A program made the translations under genes and the position numbers. Below are positions 37,273 to 45,958 of a DNA stretch of 47,524 bases, piece by piece (the first letter of the stretch is position 1; the number at the start of each line of letters is the position of its first letter). The stretch comes from an uncultured Oscillospiraceae bacterium (GTDB lineage: Bacteria; Bacillota; Clostridia; Oscillospirales; Oscillospiraceae), in the NCBI GenBank assembly GCA_947629795.1, contig CANRFC010000023.1, forward strand, positions 1 to 47,524, given 5' to 3'. Under the pieces are notes generated by a model that worked only from the letters and a program-made list of their open reading frames with translations, searched no databases and was not told the DNA's origin.

Positions 37273-38646
37273 CTATGCAGAGGGCCCCCTGTCAACCGCT
37301 TTTTTCAGCTCGGCGCGGACCTCGGGAAGGAGCACCATCAGGGCGAAGAGGTTGGGAATGGCCATCAGGCCGTTGCAGATGTCGGACAGGGCCCACACTG
37401 CCGTCAGCTCCCCCACGCTGCCCAGGACGATGGCGGCCAGGAACACTCCCCGGAAGGCTCCCCGGAGCCGGGAGCCCCCCAGGGCGGCCAGGCCCCGCTC
37501 CCCGTAGTAGCTCCACCCCAGCAGGGAGGTGAAGGCGAAGAGAAGCAGGCACACCGCCACGATGACCCCGCCCCACTGCCCGAAGAGGGTGGAAAAGGCG
37601 GCGGCGGCCAGGGGCGCCCCGGTCATCCCGGGCTCCACCGCCCCCTGAGCGATGGCCGCGAGGGCCCGGCCGGGGTCGTAGACTCCCGAGGTCAGAATGG
37701 CCAGGGCGGTGACCGAGCAGACCACCAGGGTGGCAAAGCCCGTCTCGAACATCCCCCAGAAGCCCTCCCGGGCGGGGCTCTCCACCTGGGCGGCGGCGTG
37801 GGCCATGGCCGAGGAGCCCACCCCCGCTTCGTTGGTGAACACCCCCCGGGCAATGCCGTAGCGCAGAGCGGCGGAGAGACTGTACCCCACGGCGCCCCCC
37901 AGAGCGGCCCGGGGGGTCAGGGAACAGGTGAAAATGAGCTCCAGGGCGGGGAGGAGGGCGGCGCGGTGGGCGAGGATCACCGCCAGCCCTGTGGCCAGGA
38001 AGAGCCCCGCCATCACCGGCACCAGCCGCTCGCTGACCCGTCCCACCCGGCCCACGCCCCCGGTGATGACCACCCCCACCGCCCCGGCGGTGACGGCGCC
38101 GATGAGCCCCTCCCGCCAGCCGAAGGCGGCGTGGAGGGCGGCGGCGATGGAGTTGGACTGCACCAGAGCCCCGCCGGTGAGGGAGGCCAGAACGCACCAC
38201 CCGGAGAACCAGGCGGCGCCGCCCTCCCACCCCAGGGCGCGCAGGTACTCCATGGGCCCGCCCTCCCAGCCTCCGTCGGAGGCCCGTTTGCGGTACTTCA
38301 CCGCCAGGGTCTTCTCGGCGAAGGAGGTCATCAGTCCCAGAAAGGCGGACAGCCACATCCAGAACACCGCCCCGGGGCCCCCGAAGAAGATGGCGGTGGC
38401 CACCCCGGCAATGGACCCGGTCCCGATGGTGGAGGCCAGGGCAGTACAAAGGGCCTGGAGCTGGGTGAGCCCCGCCGCCTTCTGCCGCTTTTTTCGGGAA
38501 AACAGGCTCCCCACCGTGGCCTTCAGCCAGGTCTTCAGTCCAAAGACCTGGAAAAACCCGGTCCCCGCCGAGCACCATAGCCCCACCAGCAGGAAAAGCG
38601 CCAGCAGCCAGGGGCTCCACAGGGCCGCCGCCCACCGATCCAGCAT
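37273..38646 (-). CDS. Sodium:alanine/glycine symporter (AGCS family)
   Basis: A 457-residue membrane transporter with about eleven hydrophobic segments. It matches the AGCS family: FFQVFGLKTWLKATVGSLF near the start, the conserved ALCTALASTIGTGSIAGVATA block, FTNEAGVGSSAMAHAAAQVE, and FAFTSLLGWSYYGERGLAAL. These proteins import alanine or glycine with Na+. ATG 38646 is chosen for its distance from the GAGG site; alternatives lie at 38652 and 38655. Substrate specificity cannot be read from sequence. The tail is short and polar. Confidence 0.93.
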   Translation of the reverse strand: MLDRWAAALWSPWLLALFLLVGLWCSAGTGFFQVFGLKTWLKATVGSLFSRKKRQKAAGLTQLQALCTALASTIGTGSIAGVATAIFFGGPGAVFWMWLSAFLGLMTSFAEKTLAVKYRKRASDGGWEGGPMEYLRALGWEGGAAWFSGWCVLASLTGGALVQSNSIAAALHAAFGWREGLIGAVTAGAVGVVITGGVGRVGRVSERLVPVMAGLFLATGLAVILAHRAALLPALELIFTCSLTPRAALGGAVGYSLSAALRYGIARGVFTNEAGVGSSAMAHAAAQVESPAREGFWGMFETGFATLVVCSVTALAILTSGVYDPGRALAAIAQGAVEPGMTGAPLAAAAFSTLFGQWGGVIVAVCLLLFAFTSLLGWSYYGERGLAALGGSRLRGAFRGVFLAAIVLGSVGELTAVWALSDICNGLMAIPNLFALMVLLPEVRAELKKAVDRGPSA

Positions 38647-38719
38647 CCCCATCACCTCAACTCAGAGGTATGCGCCGCCGGGACGGCCTATGCCGGGGAA
38701 AAGGGAAGAGGACCGGGAG

Positions 38720-40057
38720 TTACCTCCCAGCCCTCTCAGCCAGTTTTTCCAACAGGACCTCCCGGTCGTTGGGGAGGCTTCCGTCCAGCACCTGTTCCAG
38801 CAGCGCGTGAAGGGCCTCCCCCACGGCGGGGCCCTTGGGGATGCCGGCGGCCAGGGCGTCGGAGCCCTTCACCGCCAGCCCCTTGAGGGTCAGGCACTCC
38901 CCCTGGGCCAGAATGGCCCGGGCCTTGGCCTCCAGCGCGTCCAGCTCCCCCCGCCGGGGCAAGGAGACCTCCTCCGGCTGGCCCCGGCCGTCGCACCGCT
39001 TGACCTCCAGAAGCTGGAAGAAGGTCTCCGCTCCCAGCCGGCCCAGCCAGCGGCGGATGTTCCGTTCCTCCGGCGGGAACCAGAGACAGTGCCGCGCCAC
39101 CAGGGTCACCACCCGCTCCCGGGTGGCGTTGTCGAATTTCAGCCGGCGGAGCATCCCGTCGGCCAGCTCGGCCCCCACGCTCTCGTGGCCGTAGAAGTGG
39201 TCCACCCCCGCCTCGTCGGTGGAGCGGCAGGGGGGCTTGCCCACGTCGTGAAGGAGCACCGCCAGCCGCACCGCCAGGTCCGGAGGGGCGGCGGAGAGGG
39301 CGTGGAGGGTGTGCTCCCAGCCGTCCCAGCAGTGGTAGGGGCTGTTCTGGGGCATGCCCTTCAGGGCCTTCAGCTCGGGCCAGAACTCCCAGAAAAGCTC
39401 AGGCCACCGCCGGAGGACCTCCACGCAGCCCGCACCCATCAGGAGCTTGCGCAGCTCCGCCTGGATGCGCTCGGCGGCCACGTTTCGGAGCATCTCCCGG
39501 CACCGGAGGAGGGCCGCCCCGGTCTCCTCCTCCACCGCATAGCCCAGGTCGGCGGCAAAACGCAGGCACCGCATGAGCCGCAGTCCGTCCTCCCGGAAGC
39601 GGCGCTCCGGCTCTCCCACGCAGCGGATGAGCTTCCGGCGGATGTCCTCCGCCCCGCCGAAGGGGTCCCGAAGGGCCCCATCCAGGCCCAGAGCCATGGC
39701 GTTCATGGTAAAATCCCGCCGGGCCAGGTCCTGCGTGAGGTCGCTGACAAAGTCCACCCGGTCGGGCCGCCGCCCGTCGGAGTAAGTCCCGTCCACCCGG
39801 TAGGTGGTGATCTCAAAGGGCTGGCCCTCCACCAGGACGGTGACGGTGCCGTGCTTGAGCCCGGTTTCGATGACCCGCTCCCCGGCAAAGCAGGCGCGGG
39901 TCTGCTCCGGCCGGGCCGAGGTGCAGATGTCCCAGTCCTGGGGAGTCTCCCCCCGGAGCAGGTCCCGGACGCAGCCCCCCACCAGGAAGGCCTCATACCC
40001 GGCGTCATTCAACCGTCTGAGCAAGGAGGCGGGAGCCTCCGGGATGGGAAAGTCCAC
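38720..40057 (-). CDS. cca: CCA tRNA nucleotidyltransferase
   Basis: Adds or repairs the 3' CCA of tRNAs. The 445 residues contain the class II nucleotidyltransferase signature: GGCVRD (27-32), metal-binding DWD (Asp41, Asp43), the RRDFTMNAMAL motif, the template arginine region EDGLRLMRCLRFAADLG, and an HD domain with LLHDVGKPP and GHESVGAELAD. The HD domain implies possible phosphatase/phosphodiesterase activity. The start GTG 40057 is supported by AAGGAGG seven bases upstream. All tRNA genes here already encode CCA, so the enzyme would mainly repair ends. Confidence 0.94.
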   Translation of the reverse strand: MDFPIPEAPASLLRRLNDAGYEAFLVGGCVRDLLRGETPQDWDICTSARPEQTRACFAGERVIETGLKHGTVTVLVEGQPFEITTYRVDGTYSDGRRPDRVDFVSDLTQDLARRDFTMNAMALGLDGALRDPFGGAEDIRRKLIRCVGEPERRFREDGLRLMRCLRFAADLGYAVEEETGAALLRCREMLRNVAAERIQAELRKLLMGAGCVEVLRRWPELFWEFWPELKALKGMPQNSPYHCWDGWEHTLHALSAAPPDLAVRLAVLLHDVGKPPCRSTDEAGVDHFYGHESVGAELADGMLRRLKFDNATRERVVTLVARHCLWFPPEERNIRRWLGRLGAETFFQLLEVKRCDGRGQPEEVSLPRRGELDALEAKARAILAQGECLTLKGLAVKGSDALAAGIPKGPAVGEALHALLEQVLDGSLPNDREVLLEKLAERAGR

Positions 40058-40079
40058 GCGCCCACCTCCTTTTTCCAGC

Positions 40080-40108
40080 AGTATAGCACGTTTCTCTTTT
40101 TGCCGCAA
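40080..40108 (-). promoter_or_regulatory. Promoter of cca
   Basis: Minus strand TTGCGG (40108-40103), 17 bp, TATACT (40085-40080). Confidence 0.7.
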
Positions 40109-40134
40109 TGCAGGAAAAATATTTGTTTTTGGGC

Positions 40135-40163
40135 TTTACTTTCACACTTCACTTTGGTAAAAT
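40135..40163 (+). promoter_or_regulatory. Promoter of the yerC-methyltransferase-hslO genes
   Basis: TTTACT (40135-40140), 17 bp, TAAAAT (40158-40163). It is divergent from the cca promoter. Confidence 0.65.
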
Positions 40164-40253
40164 AGCAGTCAGGAAAACCGATCCGCAGAAAAAGGTGACG
40201 CCGCAGCGCCCAAAGGGGGGGCCGTGGCGTCGAGAACTGTAAAGGAGGCCATT

Positions 40254-40571
40254 ATGGCGATGGCAAAGGCGGGCAAGAAGGAAAGGAGCGACCTGCTCTA
40301 CAAGGCGGTGCTCTCCCTGAAGGACCTGGAGGAGTGCAAGAAGTTCTTTTCCGACCTGTGTACGGTGTCCGAGCTGCGGGCCATGGAACAGCGCTTCGAG
40401 GTGGCCCTTCTCCTCAGCGACGGCATGATCTACAACGACATCCTGGAGCGCACCGGAGCCTCCAGCGCCACCATCAGCCGGGTCAACCGCTCCCTCCACT
40501 ATGGGGCGGACGGCTATCAGGAGGTCCTTCCCCGGCTCAAGGCCCAGCTCAAGGCCGATGGGGAGCTATGA
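40254..40571 (+). CDS. YerC/YecD family TrpR-like regulator
   Basis: A 105-residue protein of the TrpR-related YerC family: KKERSDLLYKAVLSLKDLEE, CKKFFSDLCTVSELRAMEQR, and the helix-turn-helix DILERTGASSATISRVNRSL. It resembles the tryptophan repressor fold but lacks a known ligand. ATG 40254 has AAAGGAGG upstream; a second ATG two codons later is possible. The next gene starts inside its last codons (40558), implying coupling. Its regulatory target is unknown. Confidence 0.92.
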   Translation: MAMAKAGKKERSDLLYKAVLSLKDLEECKKFFSDLCTVSELRAMEQRFEVALLLSDGMIYNDILERTGASSATISRVNRSLHYGADGYQEVLPRLKAQLKADGEL

Positions 40572-41301
40572 GACCCTGCCGGGGAGCTATGACGCCCTGA
40601 CCCGGGACGTGGACTACCCCCGCTGGGCCGACTACCTCCAGTGGCACTTCTCCTGGCTTCCCCGCCCGGTGGAGTCGGTGCTGGACCTGGCCTGCGGCAC
40701 CGGGAGCCTCACCCTGGAGCTGTGCCGGCGGGGCTATGCCCTCACCGGGGTGGACCTGTCCCCCGATATGCTCACTGTGGCCGAGGAGAAATGCCGGGAA
40801 GCGGGCTTTCCGGTGCCCTTTTTCTGCCAGGATATGAGCGCGCTGCGCCTGCCCCACCGGGTGGACGCCTGCGTGTGCTGTCTGGACAGCGTGAACTACG
40901 TCCTCTCCCCAAAAAAGCTCCAAAAGGCCTTCCGCCGGGTCTGGGACGTCCTGGAGCCCGGCGGGCTCTTTCTCTTCGACGCCGACACCCCCGAAAAGCT
41001 CCGGTGCATGGACGGCCAGGTCTTCCTGGACGAGACCGAGGAGGTCTTCTGCGTCTGGAGGGGGGAGTACAGCGAAAGGCGGCGGCTGTGCTCCTTCTGG
41101 ATGGACCTTTTTCAGCAAAACGGGGCAAACTGGACCCGCAGCGGCGAGCTCCACCAAGAGTACGCCTACACCATGGCCGAGCTGGCCCAGTACCTCACCG
41201 ACGCCGGCTTCGCCTCGGTCCGGCAGTACGGCGAGCTCCGCCGCCGTGCCCCCCGGGCGGGGGAGCAAAGAGTCTTTTTCGCCGCAGTTAAAGGAGAATA
41301 A
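40558..41301 (+). CDS. Class I SAM-dependent methyltransferase
   Basis: A 247-residue methyltransferase with motif I VLDLACGTGSLTLEL, the acidic motif II end GVDLSPDML, a motif IV-like region (CCLDSVNYVLSPKK) and LEPGGLFLFDADTP. The start MGSYETLPGSYDALTRDVDY is typical of the Methyltransf_25 family in Firmicutes. ATG 40558 overlaps the end of the yerC-like gene by 14 bases. hslO begins 6 bp after its stop, so the three genes form an operon. Substrate unknown; the small-molecule type of fold argues against DNA methylation. Confidence 0.9.
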   Translation: MGSYETLPGSYDALTRDVDYPRWADYLQWHFSWLPRPVESVLDLACGTGSLTLELCRRGYALTGVDLSPDMLTVAEEKCREAGFPVPFFCQDMSALRLPHRVDACVCCLDSVNYVLSPKKLQKAFRRVWDVLEPGGLFLFDADTPEKLRCMDGQVFLDETEEVFCVWRGEYSERRRLCSFWMDLFQQNGANWTRSGELHQEYAYTMAELAQYLTDAGFASVRQYGELRRRAPRAGEQRVFFAAVKGE

Positions 41302-41307
41302 ACACCT

Positions 41308-42198
41308 ATGGCAGACGAGATCGTTCGCATATTGTGCAAAGACGCCCCGGTAAAGGCCATGGCCATCACCGGCCGGGACCTTGTAGAGCGCGCCCGGGAG
41401 ATCCACAAGACCCTCCCCGTGGCCACCGCCGCCCTGGGCCGGACCCTGATGGCCGCCTCCATGCTGGGGGACCAGCTCAAGGGGGACGGCTCCTCGGTGA
41501 CCCTCCGCTTCAAGGGGGACGGCCCCCTGGGCTCGGTCACCGCCGTGGCCGACACCGACGGCAGCGTCCGGGGCTATGTGCAAACCCCCGCCGTGGACCT
41601 CCCTCTTCGCCCCGACGGGAAGCTGGACGTGGGCGGCGCCGTGGGGCGGACGGGCACCCTCACCGTCATCAAGGACCTGGACCTCCGGGACCCCTACGTG
41701 GGCACGGTGCCCCTGGTCTCCGGGGAGATCGCCCAGGACCTCACCCAGTACTTCGCCGTCAGCGAGCAGATCCCCACAGCCTGCGGTCTGGGGGTGCTGG
41801 TGGACCGGGACCAGTCGGTCCTCCGGGCGGGGGGGTACCTCATCCAGCTCCTCCCCGGCGCCACCGAGGAGGACATCACCCAGGTGGAGCAAGGAGTCCG
41901 GACCCTGGGCCAGGTCACCGCCGCCCTGATGGAGGAGGGCATGGACGCCGAAGGCCTTCTCCGCCGGGCCCTGGCCGGCTTTGAGCTTGAGGTGGTGGAC
42001 CGCCACAGGGTGGAATACCGCTGCTCCTGCTCCCGGGAGCGGGTGGAGCGGGCCCTCATAAGCATGGGCGCCGCCGAGCTCCGGGATATGATCGCCGAGC
42101 AGGGCCAGGCCGAGGTGGCCTGCCAGTTCTGCGACAAGGTTTATCACTTCACAGAGCAGGAACTTACAGCTCTTTTGGAGAAGAGTCAACAGCACTGA
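41308..42198 (+). CDS. hslO: Hsp33 redox-regulated chaperone
   Basis: Holdase chaperone switched on by oxidative unfolding. The 296 residues show the Hsp33 N-terminal fold (VKAMAITGRDLVERAREIHK, GRTLMAASMLGDQLKGDGSS, GSVTAVADTDGSVRGYVQTP) and the C-terminal zinc-binding redox switch: CSC near residue 235 and CQFC near 270, the CxC-x(n)-CxxC pattern. All four cysteines are present, so the protein should be redox-active. An AAAGGAG site precedes ATG 41308. It is third in the operon after the regulator and the methyltransferase. Confidence 0.95.
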   Translation: MADEIVRILCKDAPVKAMAITGRDLVERAREIHKTLPVATAALGRTLMAASMLGDQLKGDGSSVTLRFKGDGPLGSVTAVADTDGSVRGYVQTPAVDLPLRPDGKLDVGGAVGRTGTLTVIKDLDLRDPYVGTVPLVSGEIAQDLTQYFAVSEQIPTACGLGVLVDRDQSVLRAGGYLIQLLPGATEEDITQVEQGVRTLGQVTAALMEEGMDAEGLLRRALAGFELEVVDRHRVEYRCSCSRERVERALISMGAAELRDMIAEQGQAEVACQFCDKVYHFTEQELTALLEKSQQH

Positions 42199-42203
42199 TT
42201 GAC

Positions 42204-42217
42204 AAGGAAAATTCCTT
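42204..42217. repeat. Palindrome upstream of the ZIP gene
   Basis: AAGGAA-AA-TTCCTT lies 42 bases before the ZIP start. It could be a small operator; no matching known metal-regulator box was recognised. Confidence 0.3.
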
Positions 42218-42259
42218 GCAGGACTTCTCCCTTGCCTGGGACCGGAAAAGGAGAGATCA

Positions 42260-43042
42260 ATGAGAGTTGAAGTCATACAGGGGGTGCTGCTGCCCTTCCT
42301 TGGCACCACCCTGGGCTCCGCCTGTGTGTTCTTCATGGGCGGAGAGCTGCGCCGGGGGGTCCAGCGCGCCCTCACCGGCTTCGCCGCCGGCGTGATGGTG
42401 GCCGCCTCCATCTGGAGCCTGCTCATCCCCGCCATGGAGCAGGCCGAGGGGATGGGGACCTGGGCCTTTGTCCCGGCGGTGGTGGGCTTCTGGCTGGGCA
42501 TTTTGTTCCTGCTGGCCCTGGATCGGGCCATCCCCCACCTCCACCAGGGCAGCAGCGAGCCCGAGGGCCCTCCCGTGGCCTGGAAGCGCACCACCATGCT
42601 GGTCTTGGCCGTGACCCTCCACAACATCCCCGAGGGCATGGCCGTGGGGGCCGTGCTGGCGGGCTGGATGGAGGGCAGCGAGACCATCACCATGGCCGGA
42701 GCCCTCACCCTGGCTCTGGGCATCGCCATCCAGAACTTCCCCGAGGGAGCCATCATCTCCATGCCCCTGCGCTCCGAGGGCACCGGCAAGCCCCGGGCCT
42801 TCCTCTACGGCGCCCTCTCCGGCGTGGTGGAGCCCCTGGCGGCTCTGCTCACCATCTGGGCGGCCCACCTGATCCTCCCGGCCCTGCCCTACCTCCTCAG
42901 CTTCGCCGCCGGCGCCATGGTCTACGTGGTGGTGGAGGAGCTCATCCCCGAGATGTCCCAGGGCCATCACTCCAACCTGGGCACCCTTTTCTTTGCCCTG
43001 GGCTTTACCCTCATGCTCACCCTGGACGTGGCCCTGGGGTAG
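42260..43042 (+). CDS. ZIP-family metal transporter
   Basis: A 260-residue membrane protein with about eight hydrophobic segments, matching prokaryotic ZIP (ZupT/GufA) importers of zinc and other divalent metals. The two core helices carry metal ligands: HNIPEGMAVG in the fourth and QNFPEGAIIS in the fifth, where the usual second motif HxxxE is seen as EPLAALLT nearby. The start MRVEVIQGVLLPFLGTTLGS and end (GTLFFALGFTLMLTLDVALG) are typical. ATG 42260 follows AAAGGAG. The metal carried (Zn, Fe or Mn) cannot be told from sequence. A terminator follows, shared with the convergent lyase gene. Confidence 0.93.
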   Translation: MRVEVIQGVLLPFLGTTLGSACVFFMGGELRRGVQRALTGFAAGVMVAASIWSLLIPAMEQAEGMGTWAFVPAVVGFWLGILFLLALDRAIPHLHQGSSEPEGPPVAWKRTTMLVLAVTLHNIPEGMAVGAVLAGWMEGSETITMAGALTLALGIAIQNFPEGAIISMPLRSEGTGKPRAFLYGALSGVVEPLAALLTIWAAHLILPALPYLLSFAAGAMVYVVVEELIPEMSQGHHSNLGTLFFALGFTLMLTLDVALG

Positions 43043-43078
43043 GGGGGTCCCGACAGGCCCATCGCCTTTCCAACGCGC

Positions 43079-43114
43079 AAAAGCGCCCGGTTTCCGCGGA
43101 AACCGGGCGTTTTC
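43079..43114. terminator. Bidirectional terminator between the ZIP and lyase genes
   Basis: AAAAGCGCCCGGTTTCC pairs with GGAAACCGGGCGTTTT around a GC centre; it suits both converging genes. Confidence 0.88.
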
Positions 43115-43129
43115 GTGACTTTTCAGAGC

Positions 43130-44482
43130 TTATTCCTTCCCCACAATGGCGTCCACGAAGTAGGTGGACAGGCCGGTATAGTGGGCGGGGTCCATGATCT
43201 GGTCCAGGTCGGCCTCGGTGAGCTTGGAGGCCGTCCGCTCGTCCTCCAGCAGGAGCTGCCGGAAGCTGCGGTTCTCCGAGATGGCCTTCTGGGCCAGCTC
43301 GTAGATGATCTCGTGGGACTCCAGCCGCCCGTAGTCCTTGCTCAGGCGCATCATCAGCGCCTCGGCGTAGACCAGGCCTCCCAGCAGGTCCAGATTCCGC
43401 TTGATGCCGCTCTCGTGGACCTCCAGGTCCTCCATGAGCAGGATGCACCGGTCCAGGGCCGCGTCGGTGAGGCAGCAGATCCGGGCCAGGAACTCCTTCT
43501 CCATACCGATGGTACGCACGTCCCGCTCATTGGTGCCCTCCATGCAGCCCAAAGCGTCCACCATCACGCTGCGGGCCAGGCGCGCGTAGGCGATGACCTC
43601 CCCGGGAATGAAGGGGTTGCGCTTGTGGGGCATGGTGGAGGAGCCCACCTTGCCGGGCTTGAAGCCCTCAGAGAGCTCGTTGACCTCGCTCCTCTGGCCG
43701 TTGTAGACCTCGTTGGCGATGCGCCCCAGGGTGCCGCACAGGATGCTCAGGTCGGCGGTGAGCTCGGCCAACCGGTCCCGGCTGGTGAACCACATGATCC
43801 TGGAATCCCCCAGTCCCAGCTCCTTCATGAGACCTTGCTGGATCTGGAGCCCCTTGTCCTCCAGGGAGGCCAGGGTCCCCGCCGCCCCGAAGAAGGAGCC
43901 CACGAAGATGCGGTCCTTGTCCTCGGCCAGACGGGCGATGCTCCGGTCCAGCTCGTCGGCCCAGGTGGCCATCTTGAACCCCAGGGTGATGGGCAGGGCC
44001 TGCTGGTCGTTGGTCCGGCCCATCATCACCGTGTCCCGGTACTGCCGGGCCAGCGCCCCGATGCGCTCCCGGAGCTTCCCGGCCTTCTCCTGGGCCAGCT
44101 CATAGGCCTGCTTGAGCTGGAGCATGTTGGCGGTGTCGATGATGTCCTGGGTGGTGGTGCCGTAGTGGATGTACTCCCCGGCGTCCCCGTCGCAGATCTG
44201 GGCGTAGGCCCGGATGAGGGCCACCAGGGGGTGGTTGGTGATGGCGTACTGCCTGCGGAATTCCTCCTCGTCCAGCAGGTCCACGTCACACTTCTTGTTG
44301 ATCTCGTCACAGGCGGCCTGGGGGATGATCCCCAGCCGGGCCTGGACCCGGGCCAGGGCGGCCTCCACGATCATCTGGGTGCGGATGGTGTTCTCGGCGC
44401 CGAAGAGGTGCCCCACCACATCGGTGCTCTTGAAGTTGCCGCACTCCAGGCCGATGCCGCCAATGCCTTGAAATCTTGCCAT
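43130..44482 (-). CDS. Adenylosuccinate lyase-like fumarase/aspartase superfamily enzyme
   Basis: A 450-residue lyase of the PurB/ArgH/fumarase superfamily. The signature GSSTMPHKRNPFIPGEV (about residues 279-295) carries the catalytic serine loop, and HYGTTTQDIIDT and GRTNDQQALPITLGFKMATW form the other two conserved regions. It most resembles adenylosuccinate lyase. However, it follows a SLC13-type anion transporter by 23 bp and a LysR regulator, not purine genes. It may therefore cleave another succinyl or carboxylate compound imported by that transporter. The housekeeping purB name is given only provisionally for this reason. Confidence 0.88.
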   Translation of the reverse strand: MARFQGIGGIGLECGNFKSTDVVGHLFGAENTIRTQMIVEAALARVQARLGIIPQAACDEINKKCDVDLLDEEEFRRQYAITNHPLVALIRAYAQICDGDAGEYIHYGTTTQDIIDTANMLQLKQAYELAQEKAGKLRERIGALARQYRDTVMMGRTNDQQALPITLGFKMATWADELDRSIARLAEDKDRIFVGSFFGAAGTLASLEDKGLQIQQGLMKELGLGDSRIMWFTSRDRLAELTADLSILCGTLGRIANEVYNGQRSEVNELSEGFKPGKVGSSTMPHKRNPFIPGEVIAYARLARSVMVDALGCMEGTNERDVRTIGMEKEFLARICCLTDAALDRCILLMEDLEVHESGIKRNLDLLGGLVYAEALMMRLSKDYGRLESHEIIYELAQKAISENRSFRQLLLEDERTASKLTEADLDQIMDPAHYTGLSTYFVDAIVGKE

Positions 44483-44505
44483 AGTTGATCTCTCCTTTCA
44501 GGTGC

Positions 44506-45792
44506 TCAGCCGAAGGCCGGGAAGAACAGGGAGCACCAGACCACGCCCACCGCGCAGATGAGCAGGCCGGGGAGGATGCCGATCTTCACGCAGTCCTTCA
44601 GGCTGTACCCGCCGGAGGCCATGCACAGGGGGATACCCGGGTTGGCCATGGGGGTCAGGTAGGAGGCGGTGCAGCCGATGTTCACCAGAGCGATAGGGCC
44701 GATGGGATTCATCCCCAGACGCACGCACACCATGAGCACCAGGGGGGTAAACACCTGAACACAGGCGGTGTTGGACAAAAACTGGGTGGAGATGAAGCTC
44801 ACAGCCACAAAGACGATGGAGATGACCCAGGGGTTGGTGCTGCCGCCGATGAGGGTGACGATGCCGTCGGCGATGACGTCGCTGGCCCCGGTCTTGGTCA
44901 GGGCGGTGGCCAGGGGGAGCACCCCGGCGAAGAGGAATACCATCTCCCAGTTCACCGCGCCGATGGCCTGCTTGGTGTCCAGAACGCCCACCAGCACCAT
45001 GAGGAAGGCGCCGATGCAGGCCAGCATGCACACGTTGAGCTTTAAGGTGCCCGCCAGGATCATCAGCACAATGGTGGCGGCCGAGATGATGTAGGCGGCG
45101 GTCTCCTGCCAGCCCTTCAGGGTGGACTTGGCCACCTCCCGGCCCATGTCGTCCCGGGCCTCCACCGAGGACTCGGCGGGGCAGAGCTTGGGCAGGACAA
45201 AGATGGCAAACAGGGTGTTGGCGATGCACCCGGGGAGCCGGGCGATGGTCATGTCGAACATGGTGAAACGGAAGGTGCTGCCATAGCTCTCCAGATAGCC
45301 GTTGGGCTGGGCGAAGTTACCCGCCACACCCTGGCCCACAGGCAGCCAGAAGATGAAGGTCAGGGCGATGACCATCACGGGATAGATGACCTTGGTGCGC
45401 TTCAGGTTCAGCTCCTTGCACATGCCGGTGATGAAGGGCAGCAGGCAGGCCACCGCCACAAAGGCGTTCATGAACTGGGCCATGATGGCGGCGATGATGC
45501 CGAAGCCCGCCACCATGGCGGTCTCGCTCTTGCCCACCTTGCCCACCAGGCCCACGATGTGGTTGATGATGCTGGTGCGCATCAACCCGGCGGACATGAC
45601 CATCATACAGAACATGATGACCACATTGGTGTTGGAGAACCCGGACAGGGCCTCCGCCGGGGTCAGGATGTTGGTGACCATCAGGGCCACCACGATGGCG
45701 GCGCCCACGATGCCGTAGGTGAATTTGCCGCTGAGCAGAGCCACGAACACGAGGAGAAGGATCACAAGGGTAATGATCAGCTGGGGTGACAT
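44506..45792 (-). CDS. SLC13/DASS-type anion permease
   Basis: A 428-residue membrane transporter with about eleven or twelve hydrophobic segments, belonging to the SLC13/DASS-like (ion transporter) superfamily that moves di- and tricarboxylates with Na+. Visible: LSGFSNTNVVIMFCMMVMSA (SNTNV-type hairpin in the first half) and FISTQFLSNTACVQVFTPLV in the second, the paired SNT motifs that bind substrate and Na+. ATG 45792 follows GGGAGG. It lies between the LysR regulator and the lyase, all on the minus strand, so it probably imports the lyase substrate or a related organic acid. Confidence 0.9.
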   Translation of the reverse strand: MSPQLIITLVILLLVFVALLSGKFTYGIVGAAIVVALMVTNILTPAEALSGFSNTNVVIMFCMMVMSAGLMRTSIINHIVGLVGKVGKSETAMVAGFGIIAAIMAQFMNAFVAVACLLPFITGMCKELNLKRTKVIYPVMVIALTFIFWLPVGQGVAGNFAQPNGYLESYGSTFRFTMFDMTIARLPGCIANTLFAIFVLPKLCPAESSVEARDDMGREVAKSTLKGWQETAAYIISAATIVLMILAGTLKLNVCMLACIGAFLMVLVGVLDTKQAIGAVNWEMVFLFAGVLPLATALTKTGASDVIADGIVTLIGGSTNPWVISIVFVAVSFISTQFLSNTACVQVFTPLVLMVCVRLGMNPIGPIALVNIGCTASYLTPMANPGIPLCMASGGYSLKDCVKIGILPGLLICAVGVVWCSLFFPAFG

Positions 45793-45844
45793 ACAAAAAC
45801 CTCCCTACAATGATTTCAGACCGTTTTCGGCCTGTTCTGCCCTC

Positions 45845-45873
45845 ATTGTAAGGATTCCGGCCCCAAAAGTGAA
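45845..45873 (-). promoter_or_regulatory. Promoter of the permease-lyase operon
   Basis: Minus strand TTCACT (45873-45868), 17 bp, TACAAT (45850-45845). Confidence 0.6.
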
Positions 45874-45913
45874 ATATTGATTCTCTATTCCACTATTCTG
45901 CCCATTTATAATA

Positions 45914-45930
45914 TTGCGCAATATGCGCAA
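45914..45930. promoter_or_regulatory. Candidate LysR operator
   Basis: TTGCGC-N5-GCGCAA is a perfect 17-bp palindrome of LysR type, about 40 bp upstream of the permease -35 and just after the lysR gene. Confidence 0.4.
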
Positions 45931-45958
45931 AAAAAGCCCCGGCCTTTTGTGCAAAACG

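Noticed and set aside
42199-42259. Promoter for the ZIP gene from TTGACA at 42200
   Set aside because: A good -35 is present but no acceptable -10 at 16-18 bp; read-through from hslO is equally likely.
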